From NCBI GenBank assembly GCA_002803225.1, contig NXFV01000418.1, forward strand, positions 1 to 54,877: DNA of 54,877 nucleotides, written 5' to 3'. Every line of letters starts with the position of its first letter. Position 1 is the first letter of the stretch. Position numbers and translations under genes: made by a program. Under the pieces are notes generated by a model. It saw only the letters and a list, made by a program, of their open reading frames with translations. It was not told the origin of the DNA and did no database searches. This document shows positions 11,111 through 22,598 of the stretch, piece after piece. This DNA comes from Gamarada debralockiae (lineage: Eukaryota; Ascomycota; Leotiomycetes; Helotiales; Hyphodiscaceae).

Positions 11111-14100
11111 TGTTGAGTATCACCAGTGCGAGTGTCGACATATTTGGTGAAAGAGCTCTTGAGCGATTCTTTTGCGGACGGTCGTGGTGAACCGTCAGCA
11201 AGGTGGAGGCATAGTTGTAGCTGTCAACTCTTCTCTTCGGTTCTGCGGCGATGGTGTATTTGTTGTGGGTGGTAGTGGGGAGATGTTCAAGAAAGGGTAT
11301 GTTGCTTCCCTCTTGGATGGGGCTCGGGCGCTGTCAATTATTTACTAGCGCCAAGTAATCGCGGTTGGAAATTCTTTTGAGGGAAAGCGCTGCAGAGGCG
11401 AGAGTACGGTAGCGGGCAGCCGAGTTCAACAGTTCGCTAGGCGTGTCCAATTACACTGGGATATCAGTGAGGATCTGCCCCAAAATAAATCTGGGTTGAT
11501 TGAGAGGCTGGGATTATTTTCAACGACACCACCACCAGTCTTTCAGTCAACCGCAGGATGTCTTGGCAGTGGAAGGTCGCTGAGCTCCTCTTGGAAATGA
11601 TGCAACAGAAGGCAGGAAGGGGAAGGGAGGAAACCTAAAAGGAGGATGGGGAAATACAGCAAGTAGTGGTAGCGTTACAGTAGGGGAAACGAAGGGCAAG
11701 TGAGGGTGTGGTGTGTTGATCCAAAGCGGATAAGGCTAGTGAGTGGCGATGGAGCCTTGCGATTCAGGAAGAGTAGAGAGTATGGTGGTGATCGAGAGAT
11801 GCATGTTGGTGGAAAATACAATTAACACTGCATCAAGTATTTTACAGAACAGCCCACAGCACAGCATAGTGCAGTAGAATATAAACTAAACTATCTGATA
11901 TTCCCATGTCCCTCCGTCTGCATATCGTGCCCTCGTGTGCTTGACTTGGATTGCATCCCCTTTCCTGCATCTGCATCCGCGGAGAAAGAGCCGAAATTCT
12001 ACGATAGCCGCAGTTGGCCACGAAAAAAAAGCAACCTCGAGCAGCACACACACCCCCATTCCCCTGCTCGAAAATTCTAGGGTCCAATTTTTATCAGCCA
12101 TTTTCCCCCTCATTTCCAGCTCCTAAATCATTCAATTGCTGTCGTGGGACCACTGATCCATGAAGAATGCGGAGAACATGGCACTGCTTGTGTCGCAACC
12201 CTCGTGCTGCCAGCCCCAGCCCCATTATTCCCACCTCACCTCGTCTGGGGGCAGACCGAACTGGCGCTGTGCAGACAGCCACACCGGACCTGATGGGTGC
12301 GAGATCCAATATCTCGTCGCCGTATCTGGCTGGAGGGGTAAAACAACCAAGCTGACCAGCCTTGACCATCACCAATTCAAGATATTTTTTTGTCTAAATC
12401 TGACACAGTACCGTGCATCCCTACAATCTCTCAACCGTCACCAGGATCATTGTTCTCATTCCGGTCCGAGTTCACCCATTTGCACCGACCATAATTCCCG
12501 GCCGTACCTTGCTTCAACCTTGAATCCGGGAATAAAGAACATGCCATCCTCGTCCAAATCGGCAAGGAATTTCTGCCTGCTTATCTTACACGTGCAAACC
12601 CAACGGTATCGAATGCATCAAAAGCCTTCGGAAACCTGGGCTTCTTCTTTTACTCCTTCTTCCCCCCTTATCCTACACATTCATCCATTCAGCCTCCAAA
12701 CAACTCCCGTCCTTCGGTTTAAAAATTTCTCATGATGCATATGCTAGACGTCGCTCGACTCCACTCGATAGGTCACATTTCGCAACTATCGTAGCTATTG
12801 TGACTTCGTGCTTCCGATATCGTCCACCTTGGCCTGGAACTCGGCTCGCCCCTTTCCCAAAGGAAAGACTTTAACTTCGTCGCCATAACTCGACTCGACT
12901 TCACGATGCCACATCTTTCCAATCGCTCATTCATCCCGAGGGCAAATGGGCATTCCTGCATGTGCTTCTCTTTGCTGGAGCTGCATCATGTATCTCTGTC
13001 TCCTACATCCCGTAATTCCACATGTCATGGTCAAGAAAGTCTATTATTGGGCCTCACGATGGCTTCATTCTTTCCCGAACAGAGCAGAATTTTCACCTTG
13101 CTCTACAAGCCTACACTCCAGACCAGTGCCCATTTCCCAGCCTGCAGTGTGATATCGAATAGCCATCGCCTTCATGCACTTGGATCTGAAACGGGTACCT
13201 CACGTGCAGATATCTCAACGTGTCTCAAATAACCCTCACCATATTCTGCAAGCCACCATGATAAGATACATTCTGAAGCTTTTGATAGGATTTGTCTTGC
13301 TTGACGAACCCTGAGGTTTGGTTTCTGGGGCGATGATGAGGAAAATAGAGAAAAGAAATGGAGGGGTACGCGGGAGGACCCGCTGAGGGCTCGGAGTTGG
13401 CTTCCGAGACTCCTTCCCCTGGCATTATAGTACATTGCGCTTCGCGAGCTGCAGCTCATCCTGCCCAGCCGGCCACTGAACATCTCTAAACTAATCTTGC
13501 ATTTTCAAGGACCAGCAGTATGTCTCAAATTCCAAATATCAACCCCCAAATCATGGGATCTTCACAACTTCATCCCGAGAATCACTAATGCAATCCGGAA
13601 ATCCGTTTCGAATTGCTCTTTCTATCCACATCCAGCTCTCTCCAATCACACCCTCCATGTCATACGGCAGTCAGAGATCAACCTCTTCCACCCGTCTTGA
13701 GCCGCTCAGCTAAGCCCTGCTCTAGATCTCGTATGACATGACGTGAAAAGAAACCACCTCTAACCAAACTTGTCCTATCTCACTCCACCTTTCTGATATC
13801 TTTTCCACCTTGGATTTGCGCAGCCTTCAGAAACGCCGTCCTTGTGAAAATGTGAAGAAGTAAGACAATAGATTTTCACATGCCAATCCCTTCAAGATCA
13901 GTTGATCTATGAAACCTTGGATTTTTGAGACACATATTTGCACCACTGCAAGACATATGTGCAGATCTTGTTTCGGTTGCCGAATTGGACTTTCGCCCCC
14001 CGACATGCGCAAGTCGTATGCTCTCGACACTCTAGCTTCTCGTCGTCCAAATATACTTCGCAAAGACATCGTACCCTCCATAGACCTGTGCGAATCACGC

Positions 14101-15729
14101 AACCAAGCCACCCATTCCTCCTCTCAAAAATATATTAAAGATCGACACTGCACAATTGAGGCAAAGTTCAAAAAAGGATCAATCTCCGATCCCACCGATA
14201 TCAGATTGCCCTCATCAAGAATCTTCTTCCGGTTCAAAACCTCAAAACCCTTCCAAATCAAGATCCTCCCTAAATCAATATCAATTTAGTAACAAGACTT
14301 GAACCAAGCTTCCTTCGCCTCGTTTCAAACCTTGATTGGATATCTCAACCAAGTTTCCCGCGTCAACGCTATGTAAACGCACCTCACCCTATTGCAGAAC
14401 GAAACAACCCGCTGGCTCGGACCTCTGCGCGCCTCTCTCTTATCTCAATTCTCCCGTGTCGTCTCGGCGGCAGCTCGCCAGCTCCAATCAGATCTGTTTT
14501 GAGCCATGCCTCCAACACCCAAACAAGCTACGGGTACGCAACCCGGACCGTGGACAGCTGCAAAAGGCCCGTGTTTTCACAACGCACGGCTCACGGGGAA
14601 TCACATTTCTGACCCGACATCAAGGATGACTTACCCGTACCGTGTTCACCACCTTGATGCAAGATAGACATCTCTAATCCCTCCCTTCCTGCACCTACAT
14701 CCCAAATCCCGTTCCCATTCAGGTAGGTCCCTGGACTCCCTCCTCTACACAAAACCGCGGCTGGCTAAACGCCAGATATCTGCAGCCCTTTGGCCCTTCC
14801 CCAATCGCTCCTACCTCTCCCCTTTAGCTTTCCTGCAAAAGAACCCTTTCGTACCTCTTATAAAGAGAACCCCCCAGTTCCTCAAGCTGCTGCCAAGGAA
14901 TTTTCAGGGAGATCGTCGATGTTCGAAAAAAATGCAAATCCTCTGCCTCGTGGCGTAAGCCGCATAAATAGTGTTGAGGAGCAACAATCTGGGGGGAGCT
15001 TGCGAACGCCTTCATTAGTGGCTTCAAGATACGAGGTGCGTGAGGAACGGGAATCACATGTCTCCACTTAGTCGGAACGTGCCGGAAAGGGAGGCTCGGG
15101 GTGGGCGAACCGGATCTGGTAAAGATGTCTTGCATGGCCACCCGAATTAGCATCGTAATCAAGGGCTATTTCCCTTCGACCTTGATATAGTGATGCCACT
15201 TCACAACCATGAACCTTATGACGACGAAAAGTATTTCGGCGTGGTTGTCATGAGGACATCTGACTCTATCATCAATCTCACAATCTCACCCGCGATCATA
15301 GAGTAGTACATGTGTTTTGATGTTGAGTCTTTATTTCTTCATGACTAGCATTAACCTCTTGCGAGTATCTAGCTACATCATAATCGCTCCATCTCCAGCG
15401 AGAAGTAGCCATGTATTATCATCACACCAGCAGCCTGTATTATCTCACTATCTCCAGCCGAAAGGAATCCTCATCATATCTTCTAGACTTAGAAAGAAGA
15501 GACGAAGAACCTTCAAAAGAACTCATCAATGCCATAATGCACCGGCCACCTCGATCCTACGCGCAGAAGCGAACAGCGAAGAGAGCGAACTGCAAATCTG
15601 GACTCCAGCTTCAATACGGTCCGCAAGAAACACCTGACAACGTACAGACCTGAACTACTAGATCTGAAGAATCTTGTCAGTCATCCCGAATGCGCACCCA
15701 ACCACTTCAAACCATAGTCGACCCCATCT
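11111..15729. other. Long region without a defensible gene
   Basis: The first several hundred bases are the probable promoter and leader of the kinase. From about 13.5 to 14.9 kb the plus strand is markedly C-rich and G-poor. I find no recognisable domain in any frame. Many short ORFs exist; the longest (12,160-12,735, +) has no protein-like pattern. A 53-codon ORF at 14,506-14,667 (+) starts in a good context (GCCATGCC), but I do not recognise it. Between about 15,550 and 15,921 both strands are partly open. I assign the part from 15,730 to the minus-strand 2EXR relic. Confidence 0.35.
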
Positions 15730-16551
15730 CACAGTAACCTCCGGCGGCTCACCACCATTGAACATGTCTCTGTGGCAAGTGGAGAAGGCTTCCCATCCAA
15801 CAATGGCATCTTCCTCAACATTCGGGACGTTTGTTCACATAATGCATCCTCAGAATTATATATGGTGATCCCTTCAATCCGCCAAAGCGAAGGAGAGTCT
15901 GGCCAAACTCGAATGAGTCATTAGCTAATGCCTCCTTTTTATGTCTTCATCCTACTGAATCTCCGTCACCTCGGGTTCTTCAATAGCCTTGACTGCACCC
16001 TGAGCATCCAAGTTCACTTGGGACAGGAAACCATCTCTGAATCGGCTCGAGAAAGAAAATCTGATACAATGTCCATACGCGGATTCAAAGAGACAGGAAG
16101 ACTCATAACGAGATGGTTGAGATGACCGCCGAACCCATGCGTAGTGAAGACAATGAAGTAATCTCTTAAAGTCTCTTCGCGACTCTCCTTGCTGACATGA
16201 AGGGTTATGGGATGTTCTCGATCTCGCTGTTATCTCTGCTTCCACATGCTAGAAGAGGACGGCGTCCGGGACGAAGCCTAATCGACGTTTGCGGAATATC
16301 GCCCACCAAACTTTGGAGTCGTAGCTCGGTAGGAAAGTTGGGAAGATCATGAATTTCTCGAGTGTTTCTGGTGTCGAGGGATAAGTGGTCCCTTGGCTCG
16401 GGATCCCCATAGCCCCAAAAGGGCCAGAGTTAAGGTGAATCGACACAATACGGATGTATATGACTAGGGGAGTCAAGTTTGTATTCATGTGAGAGATGTT
16501 CCAGACCCTAGCGGAATCCAGACCCTCAGTAATGGCCTCCGTGTCACTCAT
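15730..16551 (-). pseudogene. Decayed 2EXR-domain protein gene
   Basis: Read on the minus strand, the frame from 16551 contains KFMIFPTFLPSYDSKVWWAI followed by FRKRRLGF. This is the start of a 2EXR domain, whose pattern is FxxFxxLPxExRxxIWxxxxxxRxV. It hits a stop near 16250. A different frame then gives REHPITLHVSKESREETLRD followed by YFIVF, the second conserved block (PxxLxVxxESRxETLxxY). That frame stops again near 16,023. Further frame changes lead to GWEAFSTCHRDMFNGGEPPE, plausibly the tail. No intron resolves these shifts, so I call it a pseudogene. 2EXR proteins are abundant fungal proteins of unknown function. Certainty is good for the first two blocks and weak for the tail. Confidence 0.6.
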
Positions 16552-17624
16552 CGTGCCTGCGACCTACAAGACGAGAGTGCCGGTGTTCCCTTCTATGTAT
16601 GGCTGTCTCAGTCTCTAAACCTGGTAGACGAGGACGTCGGCTTAAGTCTTGCTGTTCTATGGTAGACATTGACTCACTTTCCTGTCTATGATAAGACCAC
16701 TCTGATGATGTTTCGTGATACGTGCAGCGCTCATCGGAGGGAGAGCTAAGAGCCACCTACAATCGAGGATCGTCAGCTCCCGTTGTCTGAGCTTGAAATG
16801 TTTTGTTGGCTGGAGAGGCAGCCTCTAGCTCGAAGGGCAATGTGTATGAGACATGGAAGTTACAGACGTTGGACCTTGTAGAGGCTTGAAGTTCGATGAT
16901 TCAAGATGTAGGAAGAAAGCCAGAACAAGGAATACACTCGAAGCGCAGAGTTGAGGGTGGAGTTGAGATATCCTAAGCTCAAAGATTTAATCTTGGAAAG
17001 TCTACGGTAATGCAAAACACACAGATTAAGGTTTTGAATGGGAACCAGGGATAAAGCATTTACAACTCGGAGAAGGGACTTGACAAATAGGTCAATCAGA
17101 ACCAGAGCCGAGCCAAGCTTATTCACGCGATTTAAACCCAAGATTTTGCTTCGGACAAACTCCAAAATAACTTAAAAATATTTAGCGCTTATGAGGTTTA
17201 GGCCCTCGAAATTATGAATCTATAGAAATATTTCTACTGCACCCTGTCTGTAATTCCCTGATTCCATATTTTTGAAGCTTCCTCTGGTCACGTAGATAGT
17301 CCAATGCCTTCCACTCCGTTTGCAATTCACTTCGACCAACTTTATCAGCTCAGAAAAGATCTTGCTTGTAACAAAAACTACGAGATCCTCACATTCAATC
17401 TACTGTCATATTTGCTCTGAACGCACAATCTGGCCTGTGGCACGAACTATTCAAATGGTTGTTCGATGCACCATTCGCCCGCACGCTACGGACTTCCCTA
17501 AATCCTCCATCTAAATCTTGAAAGGTGAGGTACTTTCCAGCCAGCCAGCACAGCAATAGCTGAACGTTCTCCGCAGGAAACTGAGCTAAGCCTTCAGCTT
17601 CGACCCAAAGACACCCAATACATT
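16552..17624. other. Gene-free stretch
   Basis: The only open frames are short, and none shows a recognisable motif. The sequence upstream of 16,551 may hold the original promoter of the 2EXR relic. The part before 17,625 may hold that of the Pro-rich relic. Confidence 0.35.
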
Positions 17625-18903
17625 ATGGCTCCCCAGCCCCCCGACTCTCCTTCTACGACAAACAACGCCCTTATAAAACACAAGTCGAAGTTACCCTCAC
17701 CGCCCAGATACAACAAAATGCATTTGCCAACACGACCACCACCACTTGACGAACAGAATTCACCAAATCTTTGAAGCTTACACAAGGTTCCGCTATAGCG
17801 CCTGCAGCGCGTTCAACTTCCGGAGCAACAAACTCAGCTTTGGCTGGCCGTCCGGCCGAACAGTCTAAGAACTTCATACCTCAACATGCCTCCATACCAG
17901 TACAGGTGTTCTCCCAATCAAGGGATAACAGGGGTTCCCAGCAGCCTGTTCCTCCTACCCCAATGCCTAACGTCAAGATCGCGCGCAGATATAGGCTTAC
18001 TTCCCCGCGGAGTTATAAAGGCAGCAGATTGCCAATGCCTCTCAGAAATAGACAAATGTCTCCACAGCACTTCGTGACCATGTTTAAAAGAGGCCTTTAT
18101 CAACAACAGGAAGCCAAGCCTCAGTTACATCAGACGGCCCACCATGCTCAAAGATTCCGAAGTTTGCTGCTGGCCCTTCGAAAGCACAGGAAACCGTGAA
18201 CTCCCCAATTCGCTATGGAGCACTACCTGGACCTGTAACAAGTGGTTTTGGCCCCTCCAAGCAAGAAACGAGCATTGAAAAGCCAGCAACTCCATCTGCG
18301 TTGGGCACCAAGACCGACCATCTTCTTCCTGATCGACTGCAACCACCATATCAGTACAGGGTTCTGGAGGGCAATGATGTGACCAAGTTCATGTTGGAAG
18401 AGTGCTTATCCTATTAAGACGCTAAAAAGGAGCGTAGACAGAGAGATACAGCAAACCTCAATCTGCAGCAACCAATTCCACCTCCCAACCCCGACTCGGT
18501 CACCGCGAAAGAACACGCCCCCTCTTCTCATGTATCTGACAACATCGAAACCCCCAGAAAGCCTTCTCCTCTTACATCGTCCAACCCAGAAGCACACCCA
18601 ATCCAGAGGCTCTTGTACTAGCCGACTCCGCAACCTCGAACGATCCTACCTCTGTTGCACGACCCAACCTACACGCACAGAGCAATCTACCTCTTGCTAT
18701 ACCTTCCGACATCACTACGCAAAGTTTAACACCTCTATCGTCTCCCCCCACCCTGGTCGTCGGGCACTAAGCTGGTCTCCGTCAAGCGCAAAAGAGTGTA
18801 TGTTGTGGAGGAGTGGGTAAAGAAAAACTTTACAGGCTTGGCAAAAGATCCTCCCCTTCCCTCCCCTCTGACCCATCCGCCTCCCCTTCAATCTACTGTT
18901 TAA
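17625..18903 (+). pseudogene. Broken gene for a Pro-rich, disordered unknown protein
   Basis: Protein-like sequence runs along the plus strand but changes frame at least three times. It starts at ATG 17625 (MAPQPPDSPSTTNNALIKHK), which stops near 17,775. A second frame overlaps from 17,750 to 18,198 (LTQGSAIAPAARSTSGATNS). A third takes over near 18,130 (KIPKFAAGPSKAQETVNSPI, then PYQYRVLEGNDVTKFMLEEC). It meets a TAA at 18,415 and continues as DAKKERRQRDTANLNLQQPI. Further shifts lead to LVSVKRKRVYVVEEWVKKNF and a stop at 18,901. The overlaps are too short for introns, so indels are the simplest explanation. I do not recognise the family. The composition is Pro/Ser/Thr-rich and low-complexity, with a basic-acidic end. 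Confidence 0.55.
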
Positions 18904-20641
18904 AATCGTGGCGTGTGTTGTTTGTTTCAGAGCCTCATTTCTTTGTTTACTGGCGACATGGAGAGTGGCATGCACGGTGTCTGCAGGTGCATTTCGCCTT
19001 ATTCACATCCTATTTTACGTTCATAATACTTAAAAGGATGTTTCCGTCTCTATGGGATATTAAGGACATGAGGGAGGACTTACTTGATTTGGGAAGGGCG
19101 CTTCCATTACTTGAGATCAAGGTCTTCATGAACTTGGCGGTTTCCACTTTCACAAGAGTCATTTGGCTGTACCTTAGATAGGTCATCACAATTTGAACTT
19201 CTTTACATTGCGCCAATGACACTCTGCTTCGTTTGGTACAGCAGACCGTAGCTTGCTTGTGAGTTGTGCCTGCCCATTAACACAATACAAGTAACGCAGT
19301 TATATTTAACGTAATTTGGAAGGATATTAAGGCGAGAAGGATAATTGTTGCCAGACCGTTGAGGCGCGGTTGTCTTGAGTTAAGTGAGGGAGAAGGGCCC
19401 AGTGGAGTCACTAATTGTTCCTTTATGTAAAGGAGGATTTATCCAATCAAGTAGTACGGTATGCAAGATGCTGTTGAGCAGCTGAGCATGGTGATGACAA
19501 AGACCGCAATTATTTGGTTCCAAGCAGGTGAATCAGCATTCCTGAGACTCGAAGCATTTTCCGTATCATCATTCCCCTAGAGCAGCGGCAATATAACCTA
19601 GCTAATTATATTGAAAGTCAGGCTTGTTGCGAGGTCATAATTGTGGAATGTGAAAGCAGCTTGACATTTAGAGAGTAGTGATCCAAGGGCTCTATATACA
19701 GCGTAGTGACTCATACCCTAGGCAACAGGGCCAAGGGGTTATGACTCAGATGTCACGTTCCAACAAGGCTCATCGCAATTTGGATGATCTCAGGATGAAT
19801 GATACGCTTCCGGCTCGAGCTTCCTTTCAACACTCATTCATGGGCCATCCAATACACGTATTTCGACACACTCTAACACTTTTTCTTTCATGATACCCAA
19901 CATCCTCCAATCAACGCGTGGTGAAGAGGAGACGCCAAGCAGAATCAGGGACAAATTCCCCAGAGCAGCAGGGTTCAACACACGCGTACAGGGTACTAGT
20001 TGAATACGCAATGGGGACTACTTACAGGGCGACTCCCCTATAACCAATTAAATAGTACAGACAATAATATTTAAGATATCCTATGCCATACTCTTACTAA
20101 GGCTTATACTACAAGGAAGGTGACACTTGCCAAGGTGGTAGCTGATATAAGTTTTAGAGGCACAGTTTGAACAAATCAACGAGCGAATCGTAATCAACAA
20201 AGTAATAACTGTGTTAAGGAGCTGAATCAAGTCTTAGGTTGTGACATCTCTATGCAATGGAGTCTCACGCATTGAAGACCCTACGCAGGGTGGTTTTCGA
20301 TAAGCACCAATCGATACAATGTATCGATAATTATCGATAAAAGTGGGTCCTAGGGCAGTTCTCAAAACTATCTCCTTTTGTATTGTACGATAATTTAATT
20401 TGCTAACTTTCAATGATTTTCTTCGAAATGCCACTCCGTTTTCAATGCTTCAAACATCCTGTTATCTCTAGAGTCTCTGGACTTATATGTCCTATACCCC
20501 GCGCGACTTTCAGCACTTTACGCTACTGTATAACATGAGAATCCCACGCGCGACGCACGGCCGTTATGCCGTAAAACGCTCTGCCCGCGAACTGCTAGTT
20601 GGCCTTCGTCTTGTGCCGTAAAACCGTCTCTTCGCGTGTCC
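18904..20641. other. AT-rich intergenic sequence with repeat debris
   Basis: No gene is visible. The stretch contains one copy of a dispersed repeat (19,903-19,977) and a cluster of small palindromes at 20,311-20,340: TCGATAC/GTATCGA arms around AAT, then TTATCGATAA. An imperfect direct repeat also leads into the MITE-like element: TATGCCGTAAAACG...CTAGTTGGCC at 20,565-20,604 and TGTGCCGTAAAACCG...AGTAGTTGGCA at 20,612-20,652. It looks like old transposon-derived sequence. Confidence 0.4.
19903..19977. repeat. Dispersed 75-bp repeat, copy 1
   Basis: It begins TCCTCCAATCAACGCGTGGT and ends AGAGCAGCAGGGTTCA. A copy about 90% identical and in the same orientation lies at 23,804-23,876. Similarity stops abruptly on both sides. 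Confidence 0.85.
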
Positions 20642-20943
20642 AGTAGTTGGCATATAAGATAATATCTTAATCGTGGGCCAGTTGGTCCACGATTATTTAT
20701 TTTTCGTTCGTAATTTGTCGATTTGAACGGTATCTTATCTCAGTATTATCTTACATAAATTCGAAGGTTCAGGCTCGTGTCCCTGTAATTTAGCTACTTA
20801 AAGCCTGAAGTCCCTGGAATTTCAGGGTTAGCCTGCCAACTAAGATAATATTTTAAATGATTCCTTGATTAAGCTTCAATTAGAACTATATTTTAGCTGA
20901 CTAATATCTTATAAATTGCCTATTATCTTATGTGCCAATTACT
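20642..20943. mobile_element. MITE-like element with 23-bp inverted ends
   Basis: The left end AGTAGTTGGCATATAAGATA (20,642 onward) recurs inverted at the right end (20,921-20,943, ...TATCTTATGTGCCAATTACT). This gives 21 matches out of 23. The 302-bp interior is AT-rich and holds no ORF. It contains a near-perfect stem-loop at 20,668-20,695 (13-bp arms, one G/A mismatch, 2-nt loop) and several TTATCTTA/TAAGATAA motifs. No clear target-site duplication is left. It is a non-autonomous DNA transposon or the remains of one. Confidence 0.6.
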
Positions 20944-21141
20944 AGGTATGCTAACTGTCTCGTCGATAAGCGGCGACCTGAAAAACTTGGAAGTGGCCGG
21001 GTATCGACAACCAACGCGTAGCCATCCCCAATTACATTAGACCATTACAGCCACTTCCCCAAGTTTTCCCAACCAGTTTTTTTATGCAGCATGGAGAAGG
21101 AAATTGTATGTGCAGGGACCAAGTTCGTTCGAGAAGGGTGT

Positions 21142-22598
21142 TCACAGGAGGAATGCGGCGAGACCAATGGCTGCAGCCATACCGGGCATGGCGGTTGGCA
21201 TGGCTCCAGCACCCTGGGATGTGCTTGAGGATGAGCCGGTGGCGGCAGATGCGGCAGATGACGAGACAGATGCGGCAGATGATGAGGCAGATGATGCTGC
21301 AGATGATGCTGCAGAGCTGGCACTTGATGCAACGCTACTGGCATGTGACAAAGCAGAGCTGGCAATGCTGGAAGCACCGCTGAGAGCTGAGCTTGCGGTT
21401 GATTCGGCACCAGAAGCGCGGGATGAAGCGCTTCCACCTGCACCGCCTCCGAAGATGGTGGTTGAACCGACGGTGGTGGAGAAGGTAGAGGAACCGGAGG
21501 TCTCGACAGAAACGATGGCAGAGGTGGTAATAGCAGAGGAAGATCCACCAGCAGCAGTGCTAGATGAGCCAGATCCGCCTGTAACGCCGCTACTTACTCC
21601 AGAGGCAGTTCCAGTCGTCTCGGTTGAGGTAACGGTACTCGTTGGGCTTGTGACGAGGGTGGTGGCGGTTGTTGTGGTAGCGGTGCCTTGGAAGCGAAGT
21701 TATTTTATCATTCTTCCCCAGAATCGATCAGAAACTACTTACTAGATCCAGATGCATCGGCAGTAGCAAGGGCAGCTTCAAAGGTCAGTGTCGTTCAATT
21801 GCTCTCCAAACTTCGATGTATACTCACAGGAGCAGTAAGAGTTGCCGAAAGCGATGACAGTGCTGGCGACATCGGCACCGCAAGCCTCGTTGGAGCAGTC
21901 CCGAATACCGTATCCGAAGTTGACGTTTCGGCACAAGCAGGCAGCATCAGTGGAAGAGCATCCGAGGGATGGGGCCAAGCCGAGCATGTTGTTGACACAT
22001 GTTTGCTACGAAAGATGTTAGCATTGAAAGGGAGACGACTCGATTCTTCAAGAAAGGTTGTCGAGAAGCACGTGGGCGTTCTGGAAGTTGCGAAACTTCT
22101 GGGAAGCTCGCGATAGATCCCTGACCCGCAACAAACCATCGATCTGAATCAATATATCTGCATTTCGAGGATTGTTACTTCTCCGATTGCGGAAGCTCTC
22201 GAGATTCCATCCCTTTCCAAGACGACGTCACTGAGCCCACACGAAGCTCGTTGGGAACTCTAGGGCAATCGCGACGTCGCGACCAGCTTCTGAAGTTGCA
22301 TTGAACCCCATAGCTTCACCACTGCGATGTTGATAACCACCTAACAGCTCCCCAAGGTGAGTTGCGACACGGTGGAGAGCTCGATAAGACCAACAGACGC
22401 TGGTGACGTCAAATTGATGCCATTGGCACGTCGCGACGGCGGGAGAAGCTCAACCAGAGCTCGAAACATCCAGGACTCAAGAGTAGAAGCTCACCAACAC
22501 GAAGAAAGGCTACTTACACCACAAGACGGGAGGTTGGAGATCTGGGCCAGAGTAGAAACGGTGAAAGCGCCGACGGCGAGGATGACTGCGTTCTTCAT
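21142..22598 (-). CDS. CFEM-domain GPI-anchored protein
   Basis: Four exons (22518-22598, 21828-22005, 21743-21775, 21142-21686) encode about 278 aa. Introns are 512, 52 and 56 nt with standard ends. Seen: a signal peptide (MKNAVILAVGAFTVSTLA), then a CFEM domain with eight Cys (near 26, 30, 43, 50, 52, 64, 69, 85). It includes CSSTDAACLC, whose Asp before the third/fourth Cys is the heme-ligand position in characterised CFEM proteins. A long Ser/Thr/Ala-rich stalk follows, with runs of SAASSA and a mucin-like TTTATT start, and then a GPI-type hydrophobic end (GMAAAIGLAAFLL). By family, CFEM proteins bind heme or act at the fungal surface; some are pathogenicity factors. The first intron is unusually long for this window. 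The plus strand over the stalk is open for 213 codons only because of the Ser/Ala codon repetition. Confidence 0.92.

Noticed and set aside
12160..12735. 191-codon plus-strand open frame
   Set aside because: No recognisable motif and erratic composition in a C-rich region; not enough to call a gene.
21104..21745. 213-codon plus-strand open frame
   Set aside because: It is the antisense shadow of the Ser/Ala-rich stalk of the CFEM protein, kept open by repetitive codons.
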